Below are positions 15,831 to 25,509 of a stretch of 64,000 bases of DNA, piece by piece; the first letter of the stretch is position 1; each line of letters opens with the position of its first letter. The translations under genes and the position numbers were made by a program. This DNA comes from RYN-230 sp963844695. Lineage in GTDB: Bacteria; Actinomycetota; Actinomycetes; Streptosporangiales; Streptosporangiaceae. Location: contig CAWJPL010000002.1 in NCBI GenBank assembly GCA_963844695.1, positions 590,698 to 654,697 of the forward strand, given 5' to 3'. The notes below the pieces were generated by a model. That model was not told where the DNA came from and searched no databases. It worked only from the letters and a program-made list of their open reading frames with translations.

Positions 15831-18168
15831 ATGTGCCCTGCGAAGCAGCCGCCTGGCCTCGCGCCGGTATCGACCCGGTCGCTTCGCCAGATAGAGGCGG
15901 AGGCCGGTCAGGGCATGCCTGAACTGCAAGACTCCGTCGTGGGCAACGAAGTTCGGCAGGGCAGGGAGCAGCTGATCCTGGTCAGCACCAAACTGCATCC
16001 GCCGCCGGTGCGCGAGCTGACGATTCCGCGCGAGCGCCTGCTGGAACGTCTTCGGAGCGGGTCGGATCGCAGGCTCACTCTCGTCGCCTGCCCGGCGGGT
16101 TTCGGGAAGACTACCCTGCTGGCGGCGTGGCGCGAGGCCGACACCGAACGCAAACCCGTCGCGTGGCTGACGCTGGATGAGGGCGACAACGACCCTGTGG
16201 TCCTGTGGACGCACGCGATCGAGGCGCTGTACCGCGCAAGCCCCGCCCTCGCCAGGCCGGACCCGGCGGTCGTGGCGCCGGTGGTTGATGTGGTTCTGCC
16301 GCGCCTGGTCAACGAGCTAGATGGCCAGGGTGAGATCACGCTCATCCTGGATGACTTCCACCGGCTGTCGAGCGCCGCGTCCCGGGCCAGTGTCGGGTGG
16401 TTCGTCGACCATGCGCCGCCCGGGTTCCAGCTCGTGCTCGCGAGCAGGACAGAGCCGACGCTCCCGGTGGCTGCTCTGCGCGCCCATGGCGAGCTGCTCG
16501 AGCTGCGAGCCGACGATCTGCGGTTCACCTCCGCGGAGGCGGACGCCTTCCTGAACGGCCGCCTCGGGCTGGGCCTCACGACGGAAGATGTCGAGGCCCT
16601 GGCAGGGAAAACGGAAGGATGGCCGGCGGGGCTCTATCTCGCGGGGCTCTCGCTGCAGCACGCTGGCGACCGCCACACTTTCGTGAGCAGATTCGGCGGC
16701 TCGAATCGCCACGTGGTCGATTTCCTGGTGCCCGAGGTACTCGAGGCGCATGACCCGCCGGCGCAGGAGCTGATGCTCCGCGCGTCGGTTCTCGAACGGC
16801 TGTCTGGTCCGTTGTGTGATGCCGTGATGGAGCAGGAGGGCTCGGCCGCGGTGCTCGACCGGCTGTCGCGGAGCAACCTGTTTCTCGTCCCGCTCGACGA
16901 TGAGGGCAGGTGGTATCGCTTCCATCACCTTTTCGCCCAGCTGCTCCGGGTGGAACTCGAGCGGCGCGAGCCGGGCACTCGCCCCAGTGTTGCACCGACG
17001 GGCGTACTCCTGGCATCGTGATCACGGAACCACCGACGAGGCGATCCGGCACGCCATGGCAGCCGGGGCGTACGCCGAGGCCGCCGGGCTGATCCAAGGC
17101 CTCTGGATCAGCTACGCCAACACGTGCCGGTACGACACTGTCCTGGCCTGGCTGCGGCGGCTCCCCGGGGAGATACTGAGCGGCGACGTGCAGCTGCTCC
17201 TGGTTCAGGCGTGGGTGCTCTCGCTGTCTGCCAGGCGCGAGGAGGCGGCACGGGCTATCGGGGCGGCCGAACGGCTGGGCGATCTGAGCACCGGGCCGCT
17301 GCCGGACGGCTTCAGCTCGGCTGAGGCGAGCCTGACGATGCTGCGGGCCTGCTTCCCGTGGGGAGATATCGGCGCCCAGCTGGAAAATGGCCGCCGGGTA
17401 GCCGAGCTTGAGGGTCCGGGGTCGCCGTGGCGGCCTCTGGCTTGCTGGGCGGCCGGCGTGGGCTTTTATTTCCGGGGTGAGCCTGATGAGGCTGACCGGT
17501 GGTTCGCGGAGTCGGCGACGCTGGCGGCCGCGAGCGCGCAGTGGCTGGCTGGCGAGGCGTCGCTGGCCTACCGATCGCAGATCGCCGGCGAGCGGGCCTG
17601 TCTTGACCAGCAGCGGGTGCTGGCCGAGATGGCGGTCGAATTCGTGCGGGACCACGGCATAGAGAAAGTCGTCATCGGCGCGGCTCCGCTGGCGCTGGGG
17701 ATATCATTCGCAGCGCGCGGCAAGCCTGGGGAGGCGTTGCCGCTGATCGGACGCGGCGTTGCCTTCTCGCGGACCTTTGGCCAGCCCATCCAGCTGACAA
17801 ATGCACTGCTCAGCCAGGCGACCGTGCTCCGGACCCTGGGCGAGCACCAGCGCGCCGCAGAGGTGATAGCCGAGGCGAGATCCATCCTGGAATCCTGCCC
17901 TGATCCGGGCATCCTGGCAGGAAGGCTGGCTGCCCTCGACCGGCCACGCCAGATCCGCTATGCCCGATCCGCGGATCAGGAGCTGACGCAGCGGGAACTC
18001 CGGGTGCTCAAGCTTCTGCACGGCGATCTGTCCGAGCGGGATATCGGCCGTGAGCTGTATGTGTCACACAACACGGTCCATAGCCATGTCCGGGCGATCT
18101 ACCGCAAGCTCGCGGTCTCCACGCGCGCCGGCGCGCTCGAACGTGGCCGCCAACTCGGCCTCCTCTAG
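15831..18168 (+). pseudogene. LAL/MalT-type LuxR transcriptional regulator (one frameshift)
   Basis: The first frame encodes a STAND-type ATPase: Walker A CPAGFGKTTLL, Walker B LILDDFH and the winged region ending WYRFHHLFAQLLRVEL. After a shift near 16973 the second frame continues with helical TPR-like repeats (RAYSWHRDHGTTDEAIRHAM..). It ends in a LuxR HTH (LTQRELRVLKLL, ELYVSHNTVHSHVRAIYRKL). Together this is about 780 residues, a little short for MalT-type regulators, which sense a small effector and activate transcription as ATP-dependent oligomers. The ATG at 15831 has no clear RBS; a second in-frame ATG at 15915 is possible. Two DosR-like boxes sit just upstream. Confidence 0.8.
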
Positions 18169-18289
18169 AGCGAGCCTCTGGGATAACGCACCGGGCGCTG
18201 CCGGCTGGCGTCGCTCCCAGGTCTGCCTGCCTCGTTGCCTGCGACTGGCAGGCGTCCGGACGTGCGGACCGGGTCCAGGCCAGCGGCAG

Positions 18290-18338
18290 CTTCCCCTAGG
18301 TGAAACCGGCCGGCAGGTGATGACGGGTCACCTGCCTG
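18290..18338 (+). promoter_or_regulatory. Composite CACCTAGG element, copy G
   Basis: CTTCCCCTAGGTGAAAC is followed by AGGTGATGACGGGTCACCT. It lies only 21 bp before the ATG at 18359, the closest spacing of the seven copies, so the real start or promoter arrangement may differ here. Confidence 0.65.
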
Positions 18339-18358
18339 AGTGTGAGGCTGCGTATCAA

Positions 18359-18574
18359 ATGGAAAGCAACTGGACGCAAGGCCGCAGGTACCGGCTTGTC
18401 CTTCGCGGGGAGCTGGGCGATCCGTTCGGATTCCTGTTTGAAGGCATGCAGCTGCAGCGGCTTGCGGGCACGACGGTGCTGACCGGCCAGGTGACCGATC
18501 AGGCGCACCTGCTCGGGATCATCGAGCAAATCCAGGAACTCGGCGTTGAGCTCGTATCCGTCAACCCGGACTAG
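18359..18574 (+). CDS. Small conserved actinobacterial protein
   Basis: This is a 71-residue soluble protein (YRLVLRGELGDPFGFLFEG, TTVLTGQVTDQAHLLGIIEQIQELGVELVSVNP). The strand-helix pattern and the end LGIIEQIQELGVELVSV resemble small proteins often seen beside transporters and stress genes in actinobacteria. Their function is unknown to me. No ribosome-binding site is visible before the ATG, and composite element G lies immediately upstream, which would fit a leaderless or very short transcript. Confidence 0.65.
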   Translation: MESNWTQGRRYRLVLRGELGDPFGFLFEGMQLQRLAGTTVLTGQVTDQAHLLGIIEQIQELGVELVSVNPD

Positions 18575-19045
18575 GGAACGGACAGCGGCGCAGCAGGTCC
18601 TGGGGCGGAGCCCGGTAGGCCATGATGGCTTATCGGCACCTCTGCAGAACGACCCCGCCGCCTGTCACCCCACCGATTGGGCCGTAAAGGGCCAATGGGT
18701 GGACAACACGGCTGAGCCTCGCACCAGCCTGAACCCGCCCTGGCGAGCGCATCCCAGCCCGGACAGTGCCATCCCCGGTTGGTCGCCAGCCTGGAGGTGT
18801 AATCACTCTAAGTAGTCGCTTGATGGGGGAGTCCCGTTCTCGTTATGCTCCTGCCCACGAGCCGAATTTCTGTTCGATCAGCAATTGATCATGCGGCTGG
18901 GCGGTCTCAGGGAGATCATTTTGAGGGGCACTTTGAGGGGCAGAATGGTGTTAGCGAGTGTCAGTCTGAGTCAGGCTCAGCTCGCGTGAGTTAGTGTTGG
19001 CGCAGTTGGCGCAGCGTATGGTGTCGGCCGTGGACACGCTGGTGG
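18575..19045. other. Intergenic flank of island boundary
   Basis: About 470 bp without a supported gene. It contains the paired TGAGGGGCA repeats near 18922 and leads into the tRNA-like repeat. No integrase gene is present on either strand. Confidence 0.5.
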
Positions 19046-19162
19046 TTCATGGCATGCAAGAGGTCAGCGGTTCGAGCCCGCTTAGCTCCACCCAGGTCAG
19101 ACACAGAATTCGAACGCTAAACCGTTGAGCGTGCGCCCCGTGAGGGGCATTTTGAGGGGCAA
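18918..19162 (+). repeat. Four TGAGGGGCA direct repeats around the left boundary
   Basis: TTTTGAGGGGCACTTTGAGG holds the first pair (about 18918-18942); GTGAGGGGCATTTTGAGGGG holds the second (about 19140-19160). The pairs bracket the 47-bp tRNA-like repeat, with 10-11 bp spacing inside each pair, as expected for arm-type binding sites of a tyrosine integrase or its excision factor. No such repeats are seen at the right boundary. Confidence 0.5.
19046..19092 (+). repeat. Left 47-bp direct repeat: 3' half of tRNA-Ala(GGC), probable attachment site
   Basis: The sequence contains the anticodon triplet GGC in TGGCATGCAAG, a complete T-arm (AGCGG-TTCGAGC-CCGCT) and the acceptor strand TAGCTCCACC. 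The same 47 bases recur at 59335-59381. No matching 5' half (GGAGCTA...) is present upstream, so this is not an intact tRNA gene but an att-type remnant. Confidence 0.75.
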
Positions 19163-19531
19163 GATCACCGGACGATGGCCGTCTGGCCAGCGATAACGGA
19201 AGCATCGTCATCTCTCCCGGGTGAGCAGCGCCTTTGTGATCTGCAGGAGGTCACCAGTCCTGGCGTGGCGCTCTGTCCTGGTGCGGCCGGACAAGCTGCA
19301 CGCTGCGAGGTCCGCGTCCGCCGCCCGGTTGCGCCGGGGAGTGGCAGCGGTAGGAATCATGGCGATCACCGTGCTCCGCGGCCGGGCACGCGAGTCGCCC
19401 CTCGGCTGGGCCATGCGCCCGGGTCCGGCCCTACCCCGCACCGGTTACCGTTTCTGCCAGTACCCGTGCCAGAGGAGCCTGTGCCATGCCACAACTAGCA
19501 CACTGGTTCTGAGCTGGTGTTTCTGTGCTCG

Positions 19532-20595
19532 TCAGGCTGCTCTTCGGTACTCGTTGATCAAGCCCGTGGACGACCTGTCTGCGCTTGATCCGGGCGGTCA
19601 CGTCGACCGCCTGGCCGGGCTCGTGCAGCGGAGGTCTTTGTTCCCGCGACTGGTGGGGCCGATGTTCGTTGTAATGGCGCGAGTACTCGGCCAGGATCCG
19701 CCTGAGGTGTCGTTCCCCGTAGATCAGGAGGTGGTCAAGGCACTCGCGCCGCAGCGTTCCTGCATACCGCTCCGCGAAGGAGTTGGCGCGGGGTGACCGG
19801 ACCGGCGTCTTGATGATCCGCATACCATTGCCGGCGAACACCTCATCGAACACCGCCGTGAACTTGCTGTCGCGGTCGCGGATCAGGAATTCGAACCTGG
19901 CAGCACGTTCGCCGAGGTCCATGAGCAGGTTGCGGGCCTGCTGGACGGTCCAGGCCCCCGTGGGGTGCGCGGTGACGCCCAGGATGTGCGCCCGCCGGGT
20001 ATCGATCTCCATCACGAAAAAGACATACAGGCGTTTCAGGAACACAGTGGCAACGTGCAAGAAGTCGTACGCAAGGATCCCGGTCGCCTGGGGAGGCCAG
20101 GAACTGCCGCCAGGCCGGTGACGCCTGGCGTGGCGCGGGTTTGAGTCCGGTAGCGGCCAGGATCCGGCGGATCGTTCCTGCGCCGATGCGGTAACCAAGG
20201 CCGAGGAGTTCGCCTTGGATGCGCCGGTGCCCCCACCGCGGGTTCTGCCTGGCCAGCCGTTGGACTAGCTCGCGGATCTCCACCGGGATCGGCGGGCGTC
20301 CCGTGGTGTTCGGGTAGGTCCACTTGCTCTTCACCAGGCGCCGGTGCCAGGCGAGCATGGTGCCAGGTATCACGATCCGGTGCAGCCGAAGGCGCTTGGG
20401 CAGCAGCCGCGCCAAAGCGGCGATCATGGCCCGGTCGGCCCAGTCCGGCTTCGGGCGGGCGACCTGACGGCGCAGGACCGCAACCTCGTGCCGCAGCACA
20501 AAGATCTCCACGTCATTCGAGGTGCCGCTCCGCGCGAACAGCGCCAGCCAGCCGAACAACCGGACCATGAGCAGATACACGAGGCGGAAGAGCAC
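19532..20595 (-). pseudogene. Integrase-core (DDE) transposase, frameshifted, IS copy 1
   Basis: The N-terminal frame has a hydrophobic start, FVLRHEVAVLRRQVARPKPDWADRA-type helices and the HTH region NPRWGHRRIQGELLGLGYRIG. Near 20100 the frame changes and continues with the catalytic core. The acidic residues are in MEIDTRRAHI, RDRDSKFTAVFDEVF and SFAERYAGTLRREC. A second shift near 19570 is needed to reach the natural ending GLINEYRRAA. It is the same transposase type as the copy at 55141-56223. It lies just inside the left island boundary; terminal inverted repeats were not identified. No gene is supported in 20596-20889. Confidence 0.75.
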
Positions 20596-20889
20596 GAGCG
20601 CCGAGGATAGAAGGCCAGGTCAGGTCCTCTGCCGAGTTCTGGCGCGCCACAGGGCACTGTTGCGTTGGCCGATCGCAGATGGCTGCAGACTGGTGCAGCG
20701 ATCCCCTCAAGTCACCGGCTCTGCAAAGCCGTCGACGAGCTCGCTGTGACAATCTGACCGGACCGCAAGCCAGCGCTCCGGCGCTGCCATGGATCGCCCA
20801 ACGCAATGCCTCAGACATGGGCGCGGGCAGCGGACGCCGGGTCCCGGCGAGACTCGTTGCGCACACTCCGGCTGACCGTGGCAGGGGTG

Positions 20890-23183
20890 TCAGACCAGGG
20901 CAGCCACGATCGCGATCAGGGCGATGAGCGCGATCAGCATGTAGGCCAGGTAGGCGTCAAGCCGGCCGGACTGCAGACGCTTGGCGGCACGCACGAGCAT
21001 CATTAGCGGCTGGATCAGAGGCCGGTACAGGTAGGTCTCCACGACCTCGATCACGTCCGAACGGTAACCAAGGTGCACCCCGGTACTGGCTGTTACCGTC
21101 GTGGGCCTGCCCGGCTCAGGATCCGCTGAACCGTCCTGCGAGGAACTCGCCAGGGCGAGGCCATCCGCCGCATGGCTATCCAAGGCAGAACCCTCTGCCG
21201 CACGGCCGTCGGTACCGGGATCGTCCCGCGGACCGCCGGCCTCTGTCGTAGTCCGGGCCGAGCGTGCGGACCTCAGACCGGGTATGCAGTACGGCCGCCA
21301 GCACGCGGCGGGTCGGGTTGGCGAAGCCGTAGGCGGTGTAGCAGTCTGCGCCTTCGACCCCGGCGGTCGCGGAGCGCCAGGCGGGTACCCGCCGGACCCG
21401 CGTCATCCGGGTCCCGGAGACCAGGCGCGTGACGATTACCACGACGGCCAGCAGGCCGGGCATGGCGATCCACAGCCACGACGGGGAGAGGATGGAGAAC
21501 CCGCCGAACACGGGCTGCACCACCCAGGGCGACTTCAGTGCCGCGGACGTGAGCGCAGAGGGTACCACCGGGGACACCCCCGCTGCGATCACCCTGATGA
21601 CCAGCGGCAGCAGCGCCGCGGTTAGCAGGCAGCCGGCAGCCAGGATGACGAGGCCGGCCCGGCCTAGCCAGCCATAATCCCGTGCTTCGCTGGCCCTGTC
21701 CCCGTCTCTCCGGGGAGCCCTGTCCTGCCGGGACTGGTGCCTCCCCAGGACGACAAAGCCAATGAGCCGGACGAAGGTGACCCCGGCGAATCCGGCGGTG
21801 AGCGCGACCGCCGCGCCAGCCAGCGCGAGGACCAGCCGGTAGCCAAGGCCGGGTACCCGGAACTGCTGCATCAGCGATTCGAGCAGGAACCATTCGGACA
21901 CGAACCCGGCGGTCAGCGGCAGCCCGGCCAGTGTCAGCGAGCCGATGGCCAGCCCGGTCCCACTCCACGGCAGCCGCCGCGCTGTGCCGTTCAGGGAGTC
22001 CAGGTCGCTGGTCCCGGTCTGCGACTCGATCATCGCGCTGCTGGTGAACAGCAGCGACTTGGCCGCGGTGTGCGCCACGATCTGCAGGGTCGCGGCGAGG
22101 AGCCCGGCCGCGACCAGCCGCCGGTCATGGACTGCCGCGCCGACCAGGGCGACCCCGAACCCGGCCAGGATCAGGCCCGTGTTCTCCACGCTGGAGTAGG
22201 CGATGACCCGCTGCAGGTTCTGCTGGACCGCGGCGTGCGCGATGCCGAGCAGCGCGGTCACACCGGCCAGGACCAGCACCGTTCCGGTCAGCCAGGCGGG
22301 CGCCTCGCCGAACAGGCCGAGGGTGCGCCACAGGCCGTAGAACCCGACATTGACCGTCACCCCGGCCATGATCGCGCGGGCCGGCCCGGGCGCGGCCGGG
22401 TACCCGCGCGGCATCCACACCTGGAACGGCACCAGGCCGACCTTGACCGCGAAGCCTGCGAATAGCAGGGCCTCGGCGGCATCGCGCGCGGGGCCTCCGG
22501 GTACGTGCGTGAACGAGGCCAGGCTCAGCGAGTGCGAGTGCGAGCGCGCCGCGAGCAGCAGCAGCCCGAGCAGCAGCGCCGCGCCGCTGACCCGGCCGAA
22601 GACCAGGGTGATGAATGCGCCTTCCGGCCGGCCCGGCCGGCCCCGCTCGAAGCCAGCCATCAGGTAGAACGCCACGGTCAGCGTCTCCCACGCGAACAGC
22701 GCGGTGAAGGCGTCGGTGGCGGTCATGAATATCGCGACCGCCCCGAGGGCGAGCGCATAGCTCGCGCCCAGGCCCCGTCGCTGCACTAGCGTGCGACCCG
22801 CGCCCGTGAGGCCGGGGCCTTTTTGCGCCGCTGCCGCCGGGCTGGCCGCCCAGTTCGCGAAGGCCAGCGATACACCGGTGGCGGCCACGAACGAGATCAG
22901 AGGAAAGGAAGCCGGTCGGCGGCAGGAACAGCCCGGACAGCCGGTCGGCGACGAGGCCCTGGGTTTGCGTGCTCAGCGGGCCTGACCCGAGCCAGCCGCC
23001 AACAGCCAGCCCGGCTGGGCGGCTCGTCAGCACGACCGCGCCGGTCGCGGCGAGGCAGCCGGATCCGGCTGCGCCCAGCAGGTAGGGCACGCTCATCAGC
23101 TGTGGCCAGCGGGCGCCCGCCCCCAGGTCTACGGCGGCCGCGGCCGCCAGCAGGATCAGGCCGGCCGCGAACACGGCGCTCAC
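20890..23183 (-). pseudogene. hyfB-like: HyfB/NuoL-like antiporter subunit of Ehr complex (two frameshifts)
   Basis: GTG start at 23183 overlapping the stop of the small-subunit gene. The first TMs (SAVFAAGLILLAAAAAVDL..) run to a shift near 22900. The main part has the antiporter signatures FVFGRVSGAALLLG, FAGFAVKVGLVPFQVWMP (transmembrane Lys), AYSSVENTGLI and HTAAKSLLF. A second shift near 21240 precedes the C-terminal amphipathic and final helix (RSDVIEVVETYLYRPL, YLAYMLIALIALIAIV). The inferred protein is about 760 residues. It would be a proton- or Na+-translocating membrane subunit and is the last gene of the six-gene operon. Because all motifs are intact, the shifts may be sequence errors. 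Confidence 0.8.
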
Positions 23184-23974
23184 CGGTGGGCCTCCTCGCG
23201 CGCGGGCAGCCGGCCGAGGACCAGCAGCAGGGCGTGCAGGATGGCGAACGGGCTGGGCGGCGATCCGGGCAGCCAGGCGTCCACGCTCACCGCCTCACCC
23301 ACCCCGCCTGTCGTTGCGTAGGACGGGCTGATCAGGCCGCCGCTGACCGCGTCGGTGCCGACCGCGATGACCAGCTTGGGGTCGGGCATGCCGTCGAAGG
23401 TCCGGCGCAGCGGCCCGATCATGCCGCGCGCGCCCGCGCCGGTGACCAGCAGCACGTCGGCATGGCGCGGGCTGGCGGTGAGGAAGATGCCGAGGCGGTG
23501 CACGTCGTACACCGGCCCCAGCAGCGCCTGGATCTCCTGTTCCTCGGCGCCGTCTGACCCCGCGTCGACATGCCGCAGGTGCACAGACCGGCGCAGCGCC
23601 GCGGTCCTCAGCCGCAAGCTACTGCGGATCGTGGCCAGGTTTTCGGCTGTCTCCGGGATCTCGGGCACGACCAGGCCGCGACGGGTCAGCGCGGCCGCGG
23701 CGGGTCCTTCGGACCAGCCGAACTGCTCGGGCTGCGCGGCCACGCAGCGCCCGCACTGGATGCACTTGCCCTGGTCGAGGCGGACTCCGGTGCCCGGCTC
23801 GATGCTGATCGCCCCGGTCGGGCAGAGCGCATCCAGCCCTTCTGCCCCGGTCGCCGCGGCAGGGGCCAGGACGGTGGCCGGGCCGCGCCAGCTGCTCGCG
23901 TACGGGTCGGGCCGGGCGGGCCAGGGGGTGGTGACCACCCCGTTGCGCAGGCCGCGCAGCACCCAGGGACTCAC
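23180..23974 (-). CDS. hyfI-like: HyfI/HycG (NuoB)-like small subunit with ferredoxin domain, lacking proximal-cluster cysteines
   Basis: This 264-residue peripheral subunit begins with GTG overlapping the large-subunit stop. The ferredoxin-like part keeps C51-P and C71xxC74xxC77. The NuoB-like domain (about 130-255) is well conserved (HLRHVDAG, LGPVYDVHRLGI, ASPRHADVLLVTGAG, PDPKLVIAVG). However, the four Cys that would bind the proximal cluster are replaced: Asp141, Glu144, Asp208 and Ser238 stand where family members have Cys. The surrounding fold is intact, so this looks like a settled loss of the cluster rather than decay. It connects the large subunit to the membrane arm. Confidence 0.88.
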   Translation of the reverse strand: MSPWVLRGLRNGVVTTPWPARPDPYASSWRGPATVLAPAAATGAEGLDALCPTGAISIEPGTGVRLDQGKCIQCGRCVAAQPEQFGWSEGPAAAALTRRGLVVPEIPETAENLATIRSSLRLRTAALRRSVHLRHVDAGSDGAEEQEIQALLGPVYDVHRLGIFLTASPRHADVLLVTGAGARGMIGPLRRTFDGMPDPKLVIAVGTDAVSGGLISPSYATTGGVGEAVSVDAWLPGSPPSPFAILHALLLVLGRLPAREEAHR

Positions 23975-25509
23975 AGCGCCACCCCCGCGACCGAGAGGCC
24001 GAAGCTGGCCTCGATGAACGGGAAGTCGGTGAGGATGTCCCCGGCGAACACCTCGTGGAACAGGACCAGGTTGTGGAACGAGGCCGACCGGGGGCGGCAT
24101 CGGGTGATCCGCCCGTCCTCGACCCGCAGGTCGTACAGCACCTCGCCCTGCGGCGCCTCGGCCCAGCCCACAGCCCGGCCGTCGGTCACGGCGCAGTCCG
24201 CGCGCAGCCCGCCCCCGGCCCGGGCCAGCCCATCCCCCTCGGTCAGATCGCTCACGCCGGCCAGCTCCTCGGCCGCCCGCCGGAGCAGGCCTATCGCCCC
24301 GGACACCTCATCCCACCGCACCCGCAGCCGGTCCATGGTGTCACCCTCGTCATGAGCAAGCCGCTCCGGAAGGCTGCGCGCGGCGTAACCGTCGTACGGG
24401 CGGGCCCGGCGATCGTCGTCGTCGTAACCTGACGCCCGGCCGACCGGGCCGAGCGCGCCATGCTCGCGGGCCCGCTCCGGCCGCAGCGGCCCGGTGCGCC
24501 GCAGCCGGTCCAGGAACGACGACGTACCCATGAGCGCCGTGACATCGCCGGTGATCGCCCGCTCCAGCCGGGCCAGGTCGGCCAGCAGGTCAGCCGGGCC
24601 CAGCCGGGGCAGTGCGGCCACGCCGCCCGGCACCACCACTCCGCGCCCGAACCGGCTCCCGCACATCCGGCTGACCAGCCGGAGCACCGTTTCCTTATGC
24701 AACGCAAACCTGGCCGTGGCCACGGCCAGGCCCGCGGCGTCACACAGCCTCATGGCCACGTCGAGGTGGCCGGCGAGCCGTTCCAGCTCGGCGTGCAGCA
24801 CCCGGACCAGCGCGGCCGGCCAGGGGACCCCGGCGCCGGCCATCTGCTCGATCGCGTGGCAGTAGGCCAGCGCGTGCGCCACCGACGCGACCCCTTCGGT
24901 CCGTTCCGCGAGCAGTACCCCGTCCGCCAGGGTCATCCCCTCGAACCGTTTCTCGATGCCCCGGTGCTTGTAGAAGACCCGCATGTTCAGGTGCGGGATG
25001 TCCTCGCCGGGCGTCTCGACCAGGTACTCGATGGACTCCATCACCCCGGAGCGGACCGGGCCGTGCGGGATGGTGAACAGTCCCGGGCCCGTCACGTGCC
25101 GGGGCAGCGAGCGCGCGTCGGGTTCGATGACGTGCGGGCCGCCCGGTGCGCCGGGCCGGGGCCGCGGAGCCCCGCCGTTATGCAGAGGCAGGACCAGGGG
25201 GGCCAGCCCCGGATGGCCCTCGGGGGTGAGGCCGAACAGGTCGTGGATCAGCCGCTCGTACCAGAACGCGGCCTGCAGCCGGGGGGTCAGCGCGGGGTAG
25301 GTGTCAGCCCCGGCCGGCAGCCGCGCCTCCCGGATCACGATGCCCGCAGGCTCGGCCAGGTGCACAGACAGGAGCACGCCGTCTGGCTGCTGGGTAGCCA
25401 TCAGCCCGGCGAACCGGTGGCCTGCGGCGACGTCCCGGGTGACGTCCTCCCACAGCGCGCTGACGTCGGCGGCTGGCCTGATCACGGCCGGGCCCGTGGT
25501 CGCCGTCAT
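23971..25509 (-). CDS. hyfG-like: HyfG/HycE (NuoC-NuoD fusion)-like large subunit without NiFe ligands
   Basis: This is a 512-residue soluble subunit. Residues 1-110 are a NuoC-like domain (AAFWYERLIHDLFGLTPEGHP) and 125-512 a NuoD/HycE-like domain (HVTGPGLFTIPHGPVRSGV, HLNMRVFYKHRGIEKRFEG). In true group 4 hydrogenases an RxCGxC motif follows. Here it reads ERTEGVASVAHA, with Glu205 and Ala208 in place of the two NiFe-binding Cys. The C-terminal end (TDFPFIEASFGLSVAGVAL) also lacks the second CxxC. It therefore cannot hold a NiFe centre and matches energy-converting hydrogenase-related (Ehr) proteins. The start overlaps the hyfF stop by ATGA. Confidence 0.88.
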   Translation of the reverse strand: MTATTGPAVIRPAADVSALWEDVTRDVAAGHRFAGLMATQQPDGVLLSVHLAEPAGIVIREARLPAGADTYPALTPRLQAAFWYERLIHDLFGLTPEGHPGLAPLVLPLHNGGAPRPRPGAPGGPHVIEPDARSLPRHVTGPGLFTIPHGPVRSGVMESIEYLVETPGEDIPHLNMRVFYKHRGIEKRFEGMTLADGVLLAERTEGVASVAHALAYCHAIEQMAGAGVPWPAALVRVLHAELERLAGHLDVAMRLCDAAGLAVATARFALHKETVLRLVSRMCGSRFGRGVVVPGGVAALPRLGPADLLADLARLERAITGDVTALMGTSSFLDRLRRTGPLRPERAREHGALGPVGRASGYDDDDRRARPYDGYAARSLPERLAHDEGDTMDRLRVRWDEVSGAIGLLRRAAEELAGVSDLTEGDGLARAGGGLRADCAVTDGRAVGWAEAPQGEVLYDLRVEDGRITRCRPRSASFHNLVLFHEVFAGDILTDFPFIEASFGLSVAGVAL

